A stretch of DNA of 44,268 nt from assembly GCF_018390645.1 (NCBI RefSeq), contig NZ_JAHBGC010000053.1, positions 1 through 44,268 on the forward strand. Direction: 5' to 3'. Below are positions 1 through 7,413 of the stretch, piece by piece. The notes beneath the pieces are model-generated. The model did not search any database. It worked only from the letters and a program-made list of their open reading frames with translations, and was not told the origin of the DNA. Positions within the stretch are counted from its first letter, which is position 1. Every line of letters starts with the position of its first letter. A program made the translations under genes and the position numbers. The DNA is from Ancylobacter dichloromethanicus (GTDB lineage Bacteria > Pseudomonadota > Alphaproteobacteria > Rhizobiales > Xanthobacteraceae).

Positions 1-149
1 GCTCGGATACAGGCGATCTTCACCTCAAACGACACGCCACTTGGGGAATGCAGGTCTGCAGCTTTCATCTGTTCCCGCTTGGCGGGTTGTCGAAGATAAT
101 TAACCGGAGGTCGCAAGCTCGCTGCGTCGGGACCGGGGTAGCTTAGCCG

Positions 150-428
150 ATGGTATTCTGGGAAAACGAAGACAACGAGATGATGCGTTTCTTGCGCTTC
201 GCTCTTGAATCTGGAATCCGGCGCCGCGCGGTTGGCGTGTCAGTCGTTGTCGGAACAACACTTAATATCATAAATCAATTTGATGTTGTTATGGGAAATG
301 CGCCCCTCGACGTTGTGAAGGCCGTGCTTACCTATGCTGTACCTTACTGTTCGGCGACATATGGAGCGGTGGCCTATCGCCTGCACCACGAGCGACAGGT
401 GCGGCTGCTGGCGGTTGGGCGTGACTGA
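150..428 (+). CDS. Small two-helix membrane protein, NrtS-like (putative nitrate/nitrite transporter)
   Basis: A 92-residue protein with two hydrophobic stretches, about residues 27-41 and 52-75. The signatures GTTLNIINQFD, LTYAVPY and SATYGAV match my memory of the short NrtS family, which is linked to nitrate/nitrite transport. That function is known for few members and is inferred here. The start is uncertain: ATG 150 and ATG 180/183 are in frame and none has a strong ribosome-binding site. The RNA-like element at 475-557 follows 47 bases after the stop in the same orientation and may terminate its transcript. The 149 bases before it hold nothing I recognise. Confidence 0.6.
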   Translation: MVFWENEDNEMMRFLRFALESGIRRRAVGVSVVVGTTLNIINQFDVVMGNAPLDVVKAVLTYAVPYCSATYGAVAYRLHHERQVRLLAVGRD

Positions 429-474
429 AGGTCGGTTGGGCCAGTCGAGCAAATGATCGCCTCGTGCTCGACTT

Positions 475-557
475 CTGAGATGCTCATCCTGGGAAACCAG
501 GGTCCGCCATGCGGGGACATGGCCGGTATTGGCGCGGCGCAAGCCGCGCCAATTTTT
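475..557 (+). ncRNA. Three-hairpin RNA-like element, copy 1 (candidate sRNA or terminator)
   Basis: Three consecutive hairpins are visible. They are CCTGG-GAAA-CCAGG, then GCCATG-CGGGGA-CATGGC with a purine-rich loop, then GGCGCGGC-GCAA-GCCGCGCC followed by AATTTTT, which is a Rho-independent terminator shape. A second copy lies at 10806-10888 in the same orientation. In the first stem a T-A pair here is C-G there, so pairing is kept while sequence changes, which points to a functional RNA. No promoter could be assigned with confidence. It may be a free small RNA or a 3' end element of the upstream gene. I cannot name a family. Confidence 0.6.
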
Positions 558-770
558 CTCTGCCTCTACTGTCGGTGCGGGAGCTGTCATACGCGCGGCT
601 TGGAAGAATGCGCCTCGCGCAAAGCAAATGTGAGAGTAGGGCCGTCAGGCGAATCAGGAGCAATCGGGCTGCGTCCATCCGCGCGGAGCACTGAGCATCG
701 GACGGCGCCAAGCGCTGAAGCACCTCCAACCTCTCACCACTAAATATCATTTAAACGACAGGGTACGGCG

Positions 771-1022
771 ATGACATCGAGAGACCATTCGGAGCTGCAT
801 TCATATGGAGATGTCGCCAAGAGTAATGCGGAGCTGCAAAACGCCCTCATGAGAATAGCCAACGCCGATGCCAGCGCGGTCGTCGTCATCTCGTATATAT
901 CCGGACTTATCGCATCCGGTCATGCAGATGGACAAGTGTTAACGTCGGGCGCCGTCAAGGTGGATGTTTTTCCTGACACTACATTTATTCTAGAAGAAAA
1001 AGGTATTCTCAGGACTCGCTAG
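771..1022 (+). CDS. Hypothetical protein, 83 residues
   Basis: Not recognised. The frame is open from ATG 771, with a weak purine stretch (AGGGTACGGCG) just before it, to TAG 1020-1022. The product is soluble-looking, with an alpha-helical N-terminal half (residues 12-35) and a hydrophobic VVVISYISGLIASG segment near 38-51. Base composition drops towards the 3' end, which is AT-rich compared with the folate genes downstream. That could mean a recently acquired small gene or a chance frame. No neighbour suggests a role. Confidence 0.4.
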   Translation: MTSRDHSELHSYGDVAKSNAELQNALMRIANADASAVVVISYISGLIASGHADGQVLTSGAVKVDVFPDTTFILEEKGILRTR

Positions 1023-1274
1023 GTAATAAGATATATACTGAATGCGATCGATTTCGTTGCTGAGAGGATTTAAAAGAGAATATATTTTAGACCTATTTCG
1101 CAGCCTCGCGCTATCTGATTTGGAATCGACTTGGTGAATGCCTACGGTCTAGGTAGCAAGCGCCCAAATTGGCAGCTGGATAGAGAGCGGCGGGTCGGTT
1201 CCAATGGCAGCTTGATTATTTTACCTCTCGGTACCAGGAGGCCAATTCCACTTTCGGTACCTCGGCCCATCTCG

Positions 1275-1650
1275 ATGCGTGCGGAATTCAGCAGATCCCG
1301 ATGACCTTCTTATCCGTGAAGACATCCGCGTCCGGCTGCTATGCGGCACAACCATGGCTTGGCATCCGGGCAAACCGGAAGGGCCAGAAAGTAAATCTCA
1401 TTGGACGCCTCATCCTCGGGACGACGAACTCGGCAACCAACGCCGCGACCGCAGGCCTTGGGCTTCGCCTGCATCGAACGCCGCACAGCGGAGGCATACC
1501 TTACCGATGGTCGACCCATCCAGGTGCTCGCCGACTGGACGCTATCCTCCGAAGACAAAGTGCTCTTCTATCCGCGTCAACGCCATCCTCGGCGGCCTTC
1601 GTGGTCTTCGTCGACGATGGGATGACATGGAGAGTCGCGGCAGCGAAGGA
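1275..1650 (+). pseudogene. Decayed LysR-type regulator, C-terminal remnant
   Basis: Pieces of a LysR effector domain appear in all three forward frames in the right order. One frame reads DPDDLLIREDIRVRLLCGTT near 1290-1350. A second gives GRLILG and AATAGLGL near 1400-1465. A third gives LGFACIERRTAEAYL, then LADWTLSSEDKVLFYPRQRH near 1455-1580. The pattern then shifts back to SSAAFVVFVDD near 1580-1620. These match the usual order 'DLL..CIRVRL ... DGLGLACI ... VLADW ... YPRQRHPSAALRAFVD'. At least three frameshifts are needed, and no N-terminal helix-turn-helix was seen upstream. It may once have regulated the methyltransferase gene that follows. The rest of 1023-1777 shows no gene. Confidence 0.7.
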
Positions 1651-1777
1651 AGCAAACCACCAACAAGGCCGAAACATTGGCCTGGCGATCGATGCGCGCA
1701 TCATGGGTCGTAATCAACGGTCCGACACCGGTCCAGTCTCACCAGCCAACCAACTTAAACAGAGAGGATCGTTCAAC

Positions 1778-2920
1778 ATGCCGCTACCCACCGAACCTGT
1801 CGGCTCGCTGCCGCGGCCGGTCGCACTTCAGAATGGCTATGCGGCGTACGACGCCGGCACGCTCCGCCGAGATGAATTGGAAGCGCTTCAGGACGCAGCA
1901 TGCGCCGACACGATCAGGCGCATGGAAGCGACTGCTGCGCCAGTGGTATCCGACGGCGAGCAGCGGATTTCGAGCTTCGCGACTTACCCGCTTATGGACA
2001 CACTTGGCGGCACGGGGCTTGCCGACAATCTGGTTACCGACGGGCAGTATTTTGCGATCTTCGAGGACGGTCATCACCGCCAGTTGCCACGGCTCGTTAC
2101 CGGCCCGTTCCGCTACAAGACCTATTCGGGCGCAATCGTCGAAAAGGCGATGAAGATCGCGACCAAGCCGCTTAAGCAGGCCGTCATTGCGCCGTCGATG
2201 CTTTCGTTGCTCTACCCACTCGACGGCAGCCTTCCCGATTACAGCCGCGAACGGTTCTTGTCTGACCTCTGCGACGAGTGCGAAAAGGATATCCGCTCGG
2301 CCTTCAATGCGGGAGCCAAGCGAGTGTCGATCGACTTCACCGAAGGGCGCCTCGCCTGCCGCGCCGACCCGAGCAATCCCTGGACGGGGCGTGGCATGCT
2401 CGAGGATTTCATCTCCCTGAACAACCGCGTCATCGATCGTTTCTCGCCCGAGGAGCGCCGTAATATCGGCGTCCATACCTGCCCAGGCGGCGATTGCGAT
2501 TCCACGCATAGCGCCGATGTGGACTACGCCGAATTGCTGCCTTCCCTGTTCAAGATGAACGCGGGTTATTTCCTCATCCAAGCAGCAAGCGAGAAGGACA
2601 AGGAGCGTACCTACCGCCTGATCGGCGAGCACAGCCGCGTCAACGCAAACGGCGTGCCGCAAGTGTGCTTCGTCGGGGTCATCAACCCGCAGGACCCGAA
2701 TGTTGAAAGCCCTGATGCCGTCTGCGCCGATATTCTCACTGCAGCACGTCACATTCCCGTCGAGCGCCTAGGAACAACCGACGATTGCGGCTTTTCCCCG
2801 TTCAGCCTCGATCGAAAGCCCAAGCACGGTTCAGCCGATTTCGCGCGCGATATCGCCTTCGAGAAGATTGCGGCGCGCGTGAAGGGAACGCAACTTGCCG
2901 CCAAAGAACTGAAGATCTGA
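1778..2920 (+). CDS. Stand-alone MetE-type zinc methyltransferase (cobalamin-independent methionine synthase II family)
   Basis: A 380-residue protein of the MetE C-terminal/UROD-like TIM-barrel superfamily. It lacks the N-terminal half of classical MetE (about 750 residues). Family marks are GVHTCPGGDCDSTHSADVDY (first zinc ligands His and Cys) and LGTTDDCGFSPF (third Cys ligand) near the C-terminus. An acidic ligand may be supplied by the QAASEKD segment. Family members are annotated as 5-methyltetrahydropteroyltriglutamate-homocysteine methyltransferases. Here, beside metF, purU and folD homologues, I infer it could instead move a methyl group onto or off tetrahydrofolate in a catabolic route. 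ATG 1778 is chosen because AGAGAGGAT lies at a good distance upstream. The open frame extends further 5', but through LysR debris. Confidence 0.85.
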   Translation: MPLPTEPVGSLPRPVALQNGYAAYDAGTLRRDELEALQDAACADTIRRMEATAAPVVSDGEQRISSFATYPLMDTLGGTGLADNLVTDGQYFAIFEDGHHRQLPRLVTGPFRYKTYSGAIVEKAMKIATKPLKQAVIAPSMLSLLYPLDGSLPDYSRERFLSDLCDECEKDIRSAFNAGAKRVSIDFTEGRLACRADPSNPWTGRGMLEDFISLNNRVIDRFSPEERRNIGVHTCPGGDCDSTHSADVDYAELLPSLFKMNAGYFLIQAASEKDKERTYRLIGEHSRVNANGVPQVCFVGVINPQDPNVESPDAVCADILTAARHIPVERLGTTDDCGFSPFSLDRKPKHGSADFARDIAFEKIAARVKGTQLAAKELKI

Positions 2921-2929
2921 CGGCAGTTG

Positions 2930-2999
2930 TCGGACGAAAGGCTGGGGCGGCAGATTGCGGTGTTAACGCCGCGAGTTGCCGCCCCAGCTCTTCGTCCGA
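2930..2999 (+). terminator. Long hairpin after the methyltransferase gene
   Basis: An inverted repeat with 23-base arms begins 9 bases after the stop codon. The left arm is TCGGACGAA-AG-GCTGGGGCGGCA and the right arm is TGCCGCCCCAGC-TC-TTCGTCCGA, with one mismatch and one wobble pair. The loop region itself contains GCGG/CCGC complementarity. There is no T-run on either side, so it may protect a 3' end or terminate weakly in both directions rather than act as a classical terminator. Confidence 0.55.
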
Positions 3000-3118
3000 T
3001 CAGATGAAGTTGTCCAAGCCCTTCACGGCATATTCGAACGAGACGGGGCTCTGGAAGCCGCCCTCGCTGGCCGCCCGGTGCTCACTCCCGACGACACACC
3101 CGAGCCGCGTCGGATAGT

Positions 3119-3131
3119 TAGAGCACGTCCG
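3119..3131 (+). repeat. Left terminal inverted repeat of the IS630 element with TA target
   Basis: TAGAGCACGTCCG is the exact reverse complement of the sequence at 4154-4166. The outer TA is the duplicated target dinucleotide typical of the IS630/Tc1 group. Confidence 0.85.
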
Positions 3132-4164
3132 CTGAACGCCGATTCGATGGGGGGTGACGTTCTTGCTCTGTTGTGATTCACCGTCTCCGTTGAGGGAGGG
3201 GGTGATGGCACGGGCTTATTCGGACGATCTTCGGGTACGGGTTCTGGAAGCGGTGGCGGCCGGAGCCTCGGCCCGCTCTGTTGCGGCGCGGTTTGGGATC
3301 GGGGTGGCGACGGCCATTATCTGGGCCCGGCGGGCGCGGCAGGACGGGGAGCGCACGGCCCGGCGGCAGGGCAAGCCGCGCGGTTCACGGCTCGATGCCC
3401 ACGAGGCCTTCATCCTCGCCATGATCGATGCGGCCAAGGACATCACGCTGAACGAGATGGTCGCTCGGCTGAAGGTCGAACGGGCTCTCGCCATCGAGCG
3501 GAGCGCGTTGAGCACGTGGCTGCGCTCGCGCGGCTGGACGTTCAAAAAAAGTCCGCCCATGCGCTGGAGCAGGAGCGTCCGGATATCCTGAAGCGGCGGG
3601 AGGACTGGTTCGACGCCCAGCCCGACCTCGATCCGGAAAGGCTTGTCTTCATCGACGAGACCGGCCTGTCCACCAAGATGGCCCGCCTGCGGGGCCGCTC
3701 CCTGCGCGGCGAGCGCTGCCGGGCGGGGGTGCCGCACGGGCATTGGAAGACCACGACCTTCACCGGCGCGCTCCGCCTTGCCGGAATGACCGCACCCTTC
3801 GTCTACGACGGCGCCATGAACGGGACCGTGTTCCGGGCTTATGTCGAGCAGGTGCTGGTCCCCACGCTCCAGCCCGGTGACATCGTGGTCATGGACAATC
3901 TTCCGGCCCACAAGGCGGCGGGCGTGCGCGAGGCTATCGAGCAGGTCGGCGGCACGCTCCTGTACCTGCCGCCCTACAGCCCGGACTTCAACCCGATCGA
4001 GAATGCCTTCGCCAAGCTCAAGGCATTGTTGCGGGCCAGAGCCGAGCGCACCGTCAGCGCTTTGTGGGACGCCGTGGGCGCGCTCCTCGACGCCTTCACG
4101 CCCGCCGAATGCGCAAACTACTTCAAAGCCACAGGGTATGAGCCGGATTAAAACGGACGTGCTC
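3121..4164 (+). mobile_element. IS630-family insertion sequence, 1044 bp
   Basis: The element is bounded by perfect inverted repeats (GAGCACGTCCG / CGGACGTGCTC) with a TA on each side, which is the IS630 insertion signature. It carries one transposase gene in two overlapping frames. It has landed in a decaying minus-strand gene between the methyltransferase gene and merR. The intact ends and intact coding capacity suggest a fairly recent and possibly still active insertion. Confidence 0.9.
3205..4151 (+). CDS. IS630-family DDE transposase, expressed by -1 frameshift
   Basis: The first frame (3205-3591) encodes the N-terminal helix-turn-helix region: YSDDLRVRVLEAVAAGASAR, SVAARFGIGVAT. The second frame (to 4151) encodes the catalytic core with FIDETG, VVMDNLPAHK and PYSPDFNPIE, which supply the D, D and E residues. 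The frames join at a run of seven A at 3544-3550 (TTCAAAAAAAGTCC). A -1 slip there gives a continuous protein of about 315 residues, as in other IS630 members with programmed frameshifting. ATG 3205 is preceded by GAGGGAGGGGG, a strong ribosome-binding site. A simple inactivating indel cannot be excluded from sequence alone. Confidence 0.9.
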
Positions 4165-4166
4165 TA
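4154..4166 (-). repeat. Right terminal inverted repeat of the IS630 element with TA target
   Basis: CGGACGTGCTCTA mirrors the left end exactly. It begins two bases after the transposase stop codon at 4149-4151, so the element has almost no 3' non-coding sequence. Confidence 0.85.
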
Positions 4167-4550
4167 GTTTACCAGCGCACATCGTGGTGGTCATGCGGCA
4201 TTTGGTCTGGTCGATCCCATCGTTCGAGCGCATCATCATCTTGAGTTACTCGTGCGCGACGCCAGCCCGCTCGGCGCCCATGCCGGCATATCGATGATGG
4301 ACTTCGGTCGTCGAGTCACAGCATGTCATTTTGTGCTTTATGCCTTCAGTGAGATCCAAATAAATATATTGTGTCTCATCGTGCTGATAGCCGGACTTCG
4401 CATGCGGATACGTGATGCCTAGTTCAGAAAAAAAGCACGATCAACGGACACGAAAGCTTGCGAGGGGCTCGATCCGTGACTGAAACAAACGATGCCCAAT
4501 GACCACGGCATTTCAGATTATTGAGCTACAATCCATGTGAGCATCGAGAG

Positions 4551-5177
4551 TCATTTCTGCACTCTGATGCGGTCTCGTCGCAATTGAGTTGAAGCGATCG
4601 GGTCTGCCTGCGTAACGTATGACCGTCCTTGAGGACTATCCGCTCGCGTCTCGGATTCTGTCGAAACCTCGCTGTCTATACGAGGCGGAGTTTCCACGTC
4701 CCAGGTCAGCCATAATATTTCGGCATCCTCCTTGCCCGTCTCGCACGGACAATTCGGACAATGAACGCGATCGGGTTTGTTCGGACAACGCCAGCACTGC
4801 TTCAGAAGAGTACGCGCCCGTTCGATATCGCGTGACAATTTGTCGAGTTGATCGACGCGCTGGCGGACAGATTGGTCAACGGCATCCAATGTGCGACAAA
4901 GAGCCCTCCCGGATTCATCTCCCGTTGCTGCGCTCGGCCGAATGTTCGCAAGCTCTGCGACGACCTTGAGCGGAATGCCGAGAGCGGCCATGCGATAGGC
5001 AACGCCAAATCTGCGTATATCCGCCTCCGAATAAAGGCGCGTGCCACCCTCGGTCTTGATCGGGCTGATAATCCCTTCTTCTTCGTAATACAGGATCGTG
5101 CGTGGCGTCACGCCAAAGCGCTCAGCCACCTCGCCAACTTTCCTGTATCCCCGTCGACGCAATAGGCGGATATCCAT
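4551..5177 (-). CDS. MerR-family transcriptional regulator with cysteine-rich C-terminal region
   Basis: A 208-residue regulator. Residues 9-78 form the MerR winged helix (YRKVGEVAERFGVTPRTILY, followed by GTRLYSEADIRRFG). A coiled-coil dimer helix follows, about 95-125. A cysteine cluster, CWRCPNKPDRVHCPNCPC at about 128-145, has six Cys and could bind a metal or sense redox or a thiol-reactive ligand. The remaining roughly 60 residues are polar and probably flexible. It is transcribed away from the metF-like gene. The 208-bp gap before the metF start carries an inverted repeat and a promoter, so it most likely controls the folate operon. The ligand is unknown. Confidence 0.85.
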   Translation of the reverse strand: MDIRLLRRRGYRKVGEVAERFGVTPRTILYYEEEGIISPIKTEGGTRLYSEADIRRFGVAYRMAALGIPLKVVAELANIRPSAATGDESGRALCRTLDAVDQSVRQRVDQLDKLSRDIERARTLLKQCWRCPNKPDRVHCPNCPCETGKEDAEILWLTWDVETPPRIDSEVSTESETRADSPQGRSYVTQADPIASTQLRRDRIRVQK

Positions 5178-5262
5178 CGTGTAGTCCAGATTCCGGAGTC
5201 ATGCGAGGCGCCGCGCCTCGACCCGACATTATCACGGTTGGATTGCTGCTGCGCACAAAAAA

Positions 5263-5298
5263 TCCCATACCGAACGGCATCCAAATAGCTGTATGGGA
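5263..5298. promoter_or_regulatory. Inverted repeat, candidate operator of the metF-panB-purU-folD-folC operon
   Basis: Perfect 8-base arms TCCCATAC (5263-5270) and GTATGGGA (5291-5298) lie three bases upstream of the TTGACA box. MerR regulators usually bind between -35 and -10, so this site may be for a different protein or for an upstream MerR dimer. Confidence 0.4.
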
Positions 5299-5301
5299 CG
5301 C

Positions 5302-5330
5302 TTGACAGTCGCACAAATAGGAATCTAACG
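5302..5330 (+). promoter_or_regulatory. Candidate promoter of the folate operon
   Basis: A perfect TTGACA stands at 5302-5307. With an 18-base spacer the -10 would be TAACGT (5326-5331), a weak match, as expected for an activated promoter. The start codon chosen for the metF-like gene is 55 bases downstream. Confidence 0.45.
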
Positions 5331-5385
5331 TTGAATATAGAAAAACGGAGAGAAGCCTCCGAGCATGCCCGAGGGAGGGCGCCAA

Positions 5386-6312
5386 ATGGATAATGAGCAA
5401 GGCGCTCGGCCGCTTGGCCGACGCGAAGACGCGTCTCGACCTGGTTCTCGTCCGTCTTTCTTCGAGAACTATACGATCGAGGCAACGCCGAGCGAAGTTC
5501 TTCAGAGTAAAACAGGACTGGCGGACCTTCCTGAACAGACAAAGGTTTATATTCCGCTTCTCCCCCGCAATAGCTTCGACGATACGGTGCAAGCGGCCAA
5601 GGCCCTTCGGCGGGAAGATTTGGTCCCGGTTCCTCATGTCACCGCCCGCACGCTTAAGGATGCTGCCCAGCTTGCCGATCGCCTCAAGCGTCTGAGCGAT
5701 GAATGCGGAGTCGACGAGATCCTACTCCTCGCCGGAGGAGATGCCCGCGCGACGGGCGCCTTTCAAAATACCTTGGAGATACTGGGAACCGGGGTGCTCG
5801 AGCGATCCGGCCTGGCGCGGATCGGCTTCGCCGGCCACCCGGAAGGCCATTCCGACGTGTCCGGCTCCGACCTTGAAAAGGCGCTCCAGGCGAAGAACGA
5901 GTTCGCCCGGGCGAGCGGCATCGCCTGCTACCTGGTCACCCAGTTCTTCTTCGACGCGGCGCCCGTGCTGGCCTGGGAGCGAGGCCTGCGGGCCTTGGGA
6001 ATCCAGCTTCCCGTCCATCCCGGGATACATGGGCTCGCCGGTGTCCCAAGCCTTATTAGGCATGCTGTCGCCTGCGGCGTCGGCGCTTCTCTCAAGGCGC
6101 TCCGTTCGTCGTCGCCGGGACTATTGCAGCTGGCCGGCCGACGCGATCCATCGGGGCTGGTCTCGGCTATCGTCGAGGCCAGAGCATCCGACCCGGATTC
6201 ACTCTTCGAGCAACTTCATTTCTTCCCGCTTGGCGCCTTCGAGCGCACCGTCGAGTACGCGAACGCGCTTCCCGCGCAGATCGGTCGCAGCGTCCTCACA
6301 GCCGAATCGTGA
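5386..6312 (+). CDS. metF: Methylenetetrahydrofolate reductase (MetF-like)
   Basis: A 308-residue FAD TIM-barrel enzyme that interconverts 5-methyl- and 5,10-methylene-tetrahydrofolate. Key positions are visible: Glu32 in YTIEATPSE (E. coli Glu28 position), Asp119 in LLLAGGD (Asp120) and Gln186 in YLVTQFFFD (Gln183). The protein is divergent from biosynthetic MetF and resembles the second MetF copies in methyl-group catabolic clusters, such as chloromethane and O-demethylation loci. I therefore infer it runs towards oxidation. ATG 5386 is preferred over ATG 5365 because GAGGGAGGG precedes it at proper spacing. It is the first gene of a five-gene operon divergent from merR. Confidence 0.88.
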   Translation: MDNEQGARPLGRREDASRPGSRPSFFENYTIEATPSEVLQSKTGLADLPEQTKVYIPLLPRNSFDDTVQAAKALRREDLVPVPHVTARTLKDAAQLADRLKRLSDECGVDEILLLAGGDARATGAFQNTLEILGTGVLERSGLARIGFAGHPEGHSDVSGSDLEKALQAKNEFARASGIACYLVTQFFFDAAPVLAWERGLRALGIQLPVHPGIHGLAGVPSLIRHAVACGVGASLKALRSSSPGLLQLAGRRDPSGLVSAIVEARASDPDSLFEQLHFFPLGAFERTVEYANALPAQIGRSVLTAES

Positions 6313-6451
6313 CGGGGCCGTCGGTGCTTCCCGTCAGCAGAGAATCGGACCGGGCGAAGCCAAGTGGTTTGGCTCCCGGGGATCCGAGCAGGTCCGTCTG
6401 CACATCGGTTGCAGCGGGCCTTTAAAACCCCGAAAGGGAAGGGAGAGAAAA

Positions 6452-7306
6452 ATGGCCGCACGCCGTAAAACACGCATCAAACACCTGTTTGAAAAAAAGG
6501 CGAAGGGCGAGCGGATCGTCGGCATGGAATGCCACGATACGCCAAGTGCAGCAATGGCCGAGGCGCTGGGCGCCGACATCGTCCATTGTGGAAGTCCGGG
6601 TCCGATGGGCCTGTTCGGCCACAAGTCCATGGCCACGGTCGATTACGAAGAGCAGCTGTATATGCTGCAGGCCGTGCTCCGCGGTGCGCAGTCTCCGCTG
6701 CTCATCTGCAACATGCCCAACACCACGGTCGGCGTTTCGATCGAGGAATCGGTCCGAAATGCCGCCCGCGCCGTCAAGCTCGGTGCCGACGGCGTGCACA
6801 TCGAGCCCACCTTCGGTATGATACCCCACGTCAAGGCGATCATCGATGTCGGTATCCCGGTCATCGGCCATTTTGGGGTCCAGAGCGAACGCGCCGTCAT
6901 GCACTCCGGATACGCTCCGGCGGGCACCACGGCCGCGGAAGCCGAGGAGATCGTCGCTCTCGTCCGCCAATGCATCGATGTCGGTGTCTCGGTCGCTCTC
7001 TTCGAGCACACGTCCGAGGAACTGGTGAAATGGTGCACCGGCAATCTGCCGATCATCATCGGCAGCCTCGGGTCCGGTCCTCACGCGGACTTCATCTACC
7101 ATATTTCCTGTGACGTCGCGGGCAATTCGGCATTCCGCATGCCGGCATCGCGCGAAGCCTTCGGGAACGTGTGGAAAAACATGGAAGATGCCTACGGCGC
7201 CTATTTTGCCGCTGCGCGGAACGGGACCTTCCCGAAGTCGGAGAATTCGCACCGCATGAAGCCTGGCGAGGCGGAGAAGTTCGCCAAGGCGATGGCTTCT
7301 GCCTAG
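6452..7306 (+). CDS. PanB-like (ketopantoate hydroxymethyltransferase family) protein with altered metal site
   Basis: A 284-residue TIM-barrel protein collinear with PanB, which transfers a hydroxymethyl group from methylene-tetrahydrofolate to a 2-oxoacid. Alignment to E. coli PanB from memory keeps a steady offset of 3-4 residues. Glu118 (E. coli Glu114), His140 (His136) and Glu185 (Glu181) are kept. The two Mg-binding aspartates are replaced: Asp45 by Ser48 in CGSPGPM and Asp84 by Asn87 in ICNMPN. Lys112 becomes His116 in GVHIEP. It is therefore probably not a pantothenate enzyme. I infer a methylene-tetrahydrofolate-linked reaction on another substrate, perhaps in the releasing direction. 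ATG 6452 has AAGGGAGAG upstream. Confidence 0.8.
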   Translation: MAARRKTRIKHLFEKKAKGERIVGMECHDTPSAAMAEALGADIVHCGSPGPMGLFGHKSMATVDYEEQLYMLQAVLRGAQSPLLICNMPNTTVGVSIEESVRNAARAVKLGADGVHIEPTFGMIPHVKAIIDVGIPVIGHFGVQSERAVMHSGYAPAGTTAAEAEEIVALVRQCIDVGVSVALFEHTSEELVKWCTGNLPIIIGSLGSGPHADFIYHISCDVAGNSAFRMPASREAFGNVWKNMEDAYGAYFAAARNGTFPKSENSHRMKPGEAEKFAKAMASA

Positions 7307-7413
7307 ACCGCCAAACTCGATCCATCGGGGGCGCCGCACACTTTCGTCCGGCGTCCCCGGTCCCCCTTCTGCGGCTGCCACCCCACGCGGCCGATCGGCT
7401 GGATGTCTACGCG

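Larger units (their letters stand above)
3000..4430 (-). pseudogene. Minus-strand gene remnant interrupted by the IS630 element
   Basis: Minus-strand translation on both sides of the insertion gives protein-like sequence. From about 4430 down to 4167 the frame reads GITYPHAKSGYQHDETQYIY, then DLTEGIKHKMTCCDSTTEVH, then MGAERAGVAHE, an in-frame stop, LKMMMRSNDGIDQTKCRMTT and MCAGKL. Beyond the IS, from 3118 to 3000, another frame gives NYPTRLGCVVGSEHRAAS and FQSPVSFEYAVKGLDNFI, then a stop. I do not recognise the family. The in-frame stop, the frame change across the insertion and the lack of a start show it is not functional. It lies downstream of merR on the same strand. Nothing else was seen in 4167-4550. 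Confidence 0.5.

Noticed and set aside
484..750. Minus-strand frame of 88 codons overlapping the first RNA-like element
   Set aside because: It crosses the structured element, has no ribosome-binding site and no recognised family.
1784..2752. Minus-strand open frame of 322 codons opposite the MetE-like gene
   Set aside because: No recognisable motif and a complete family match on the other strand.
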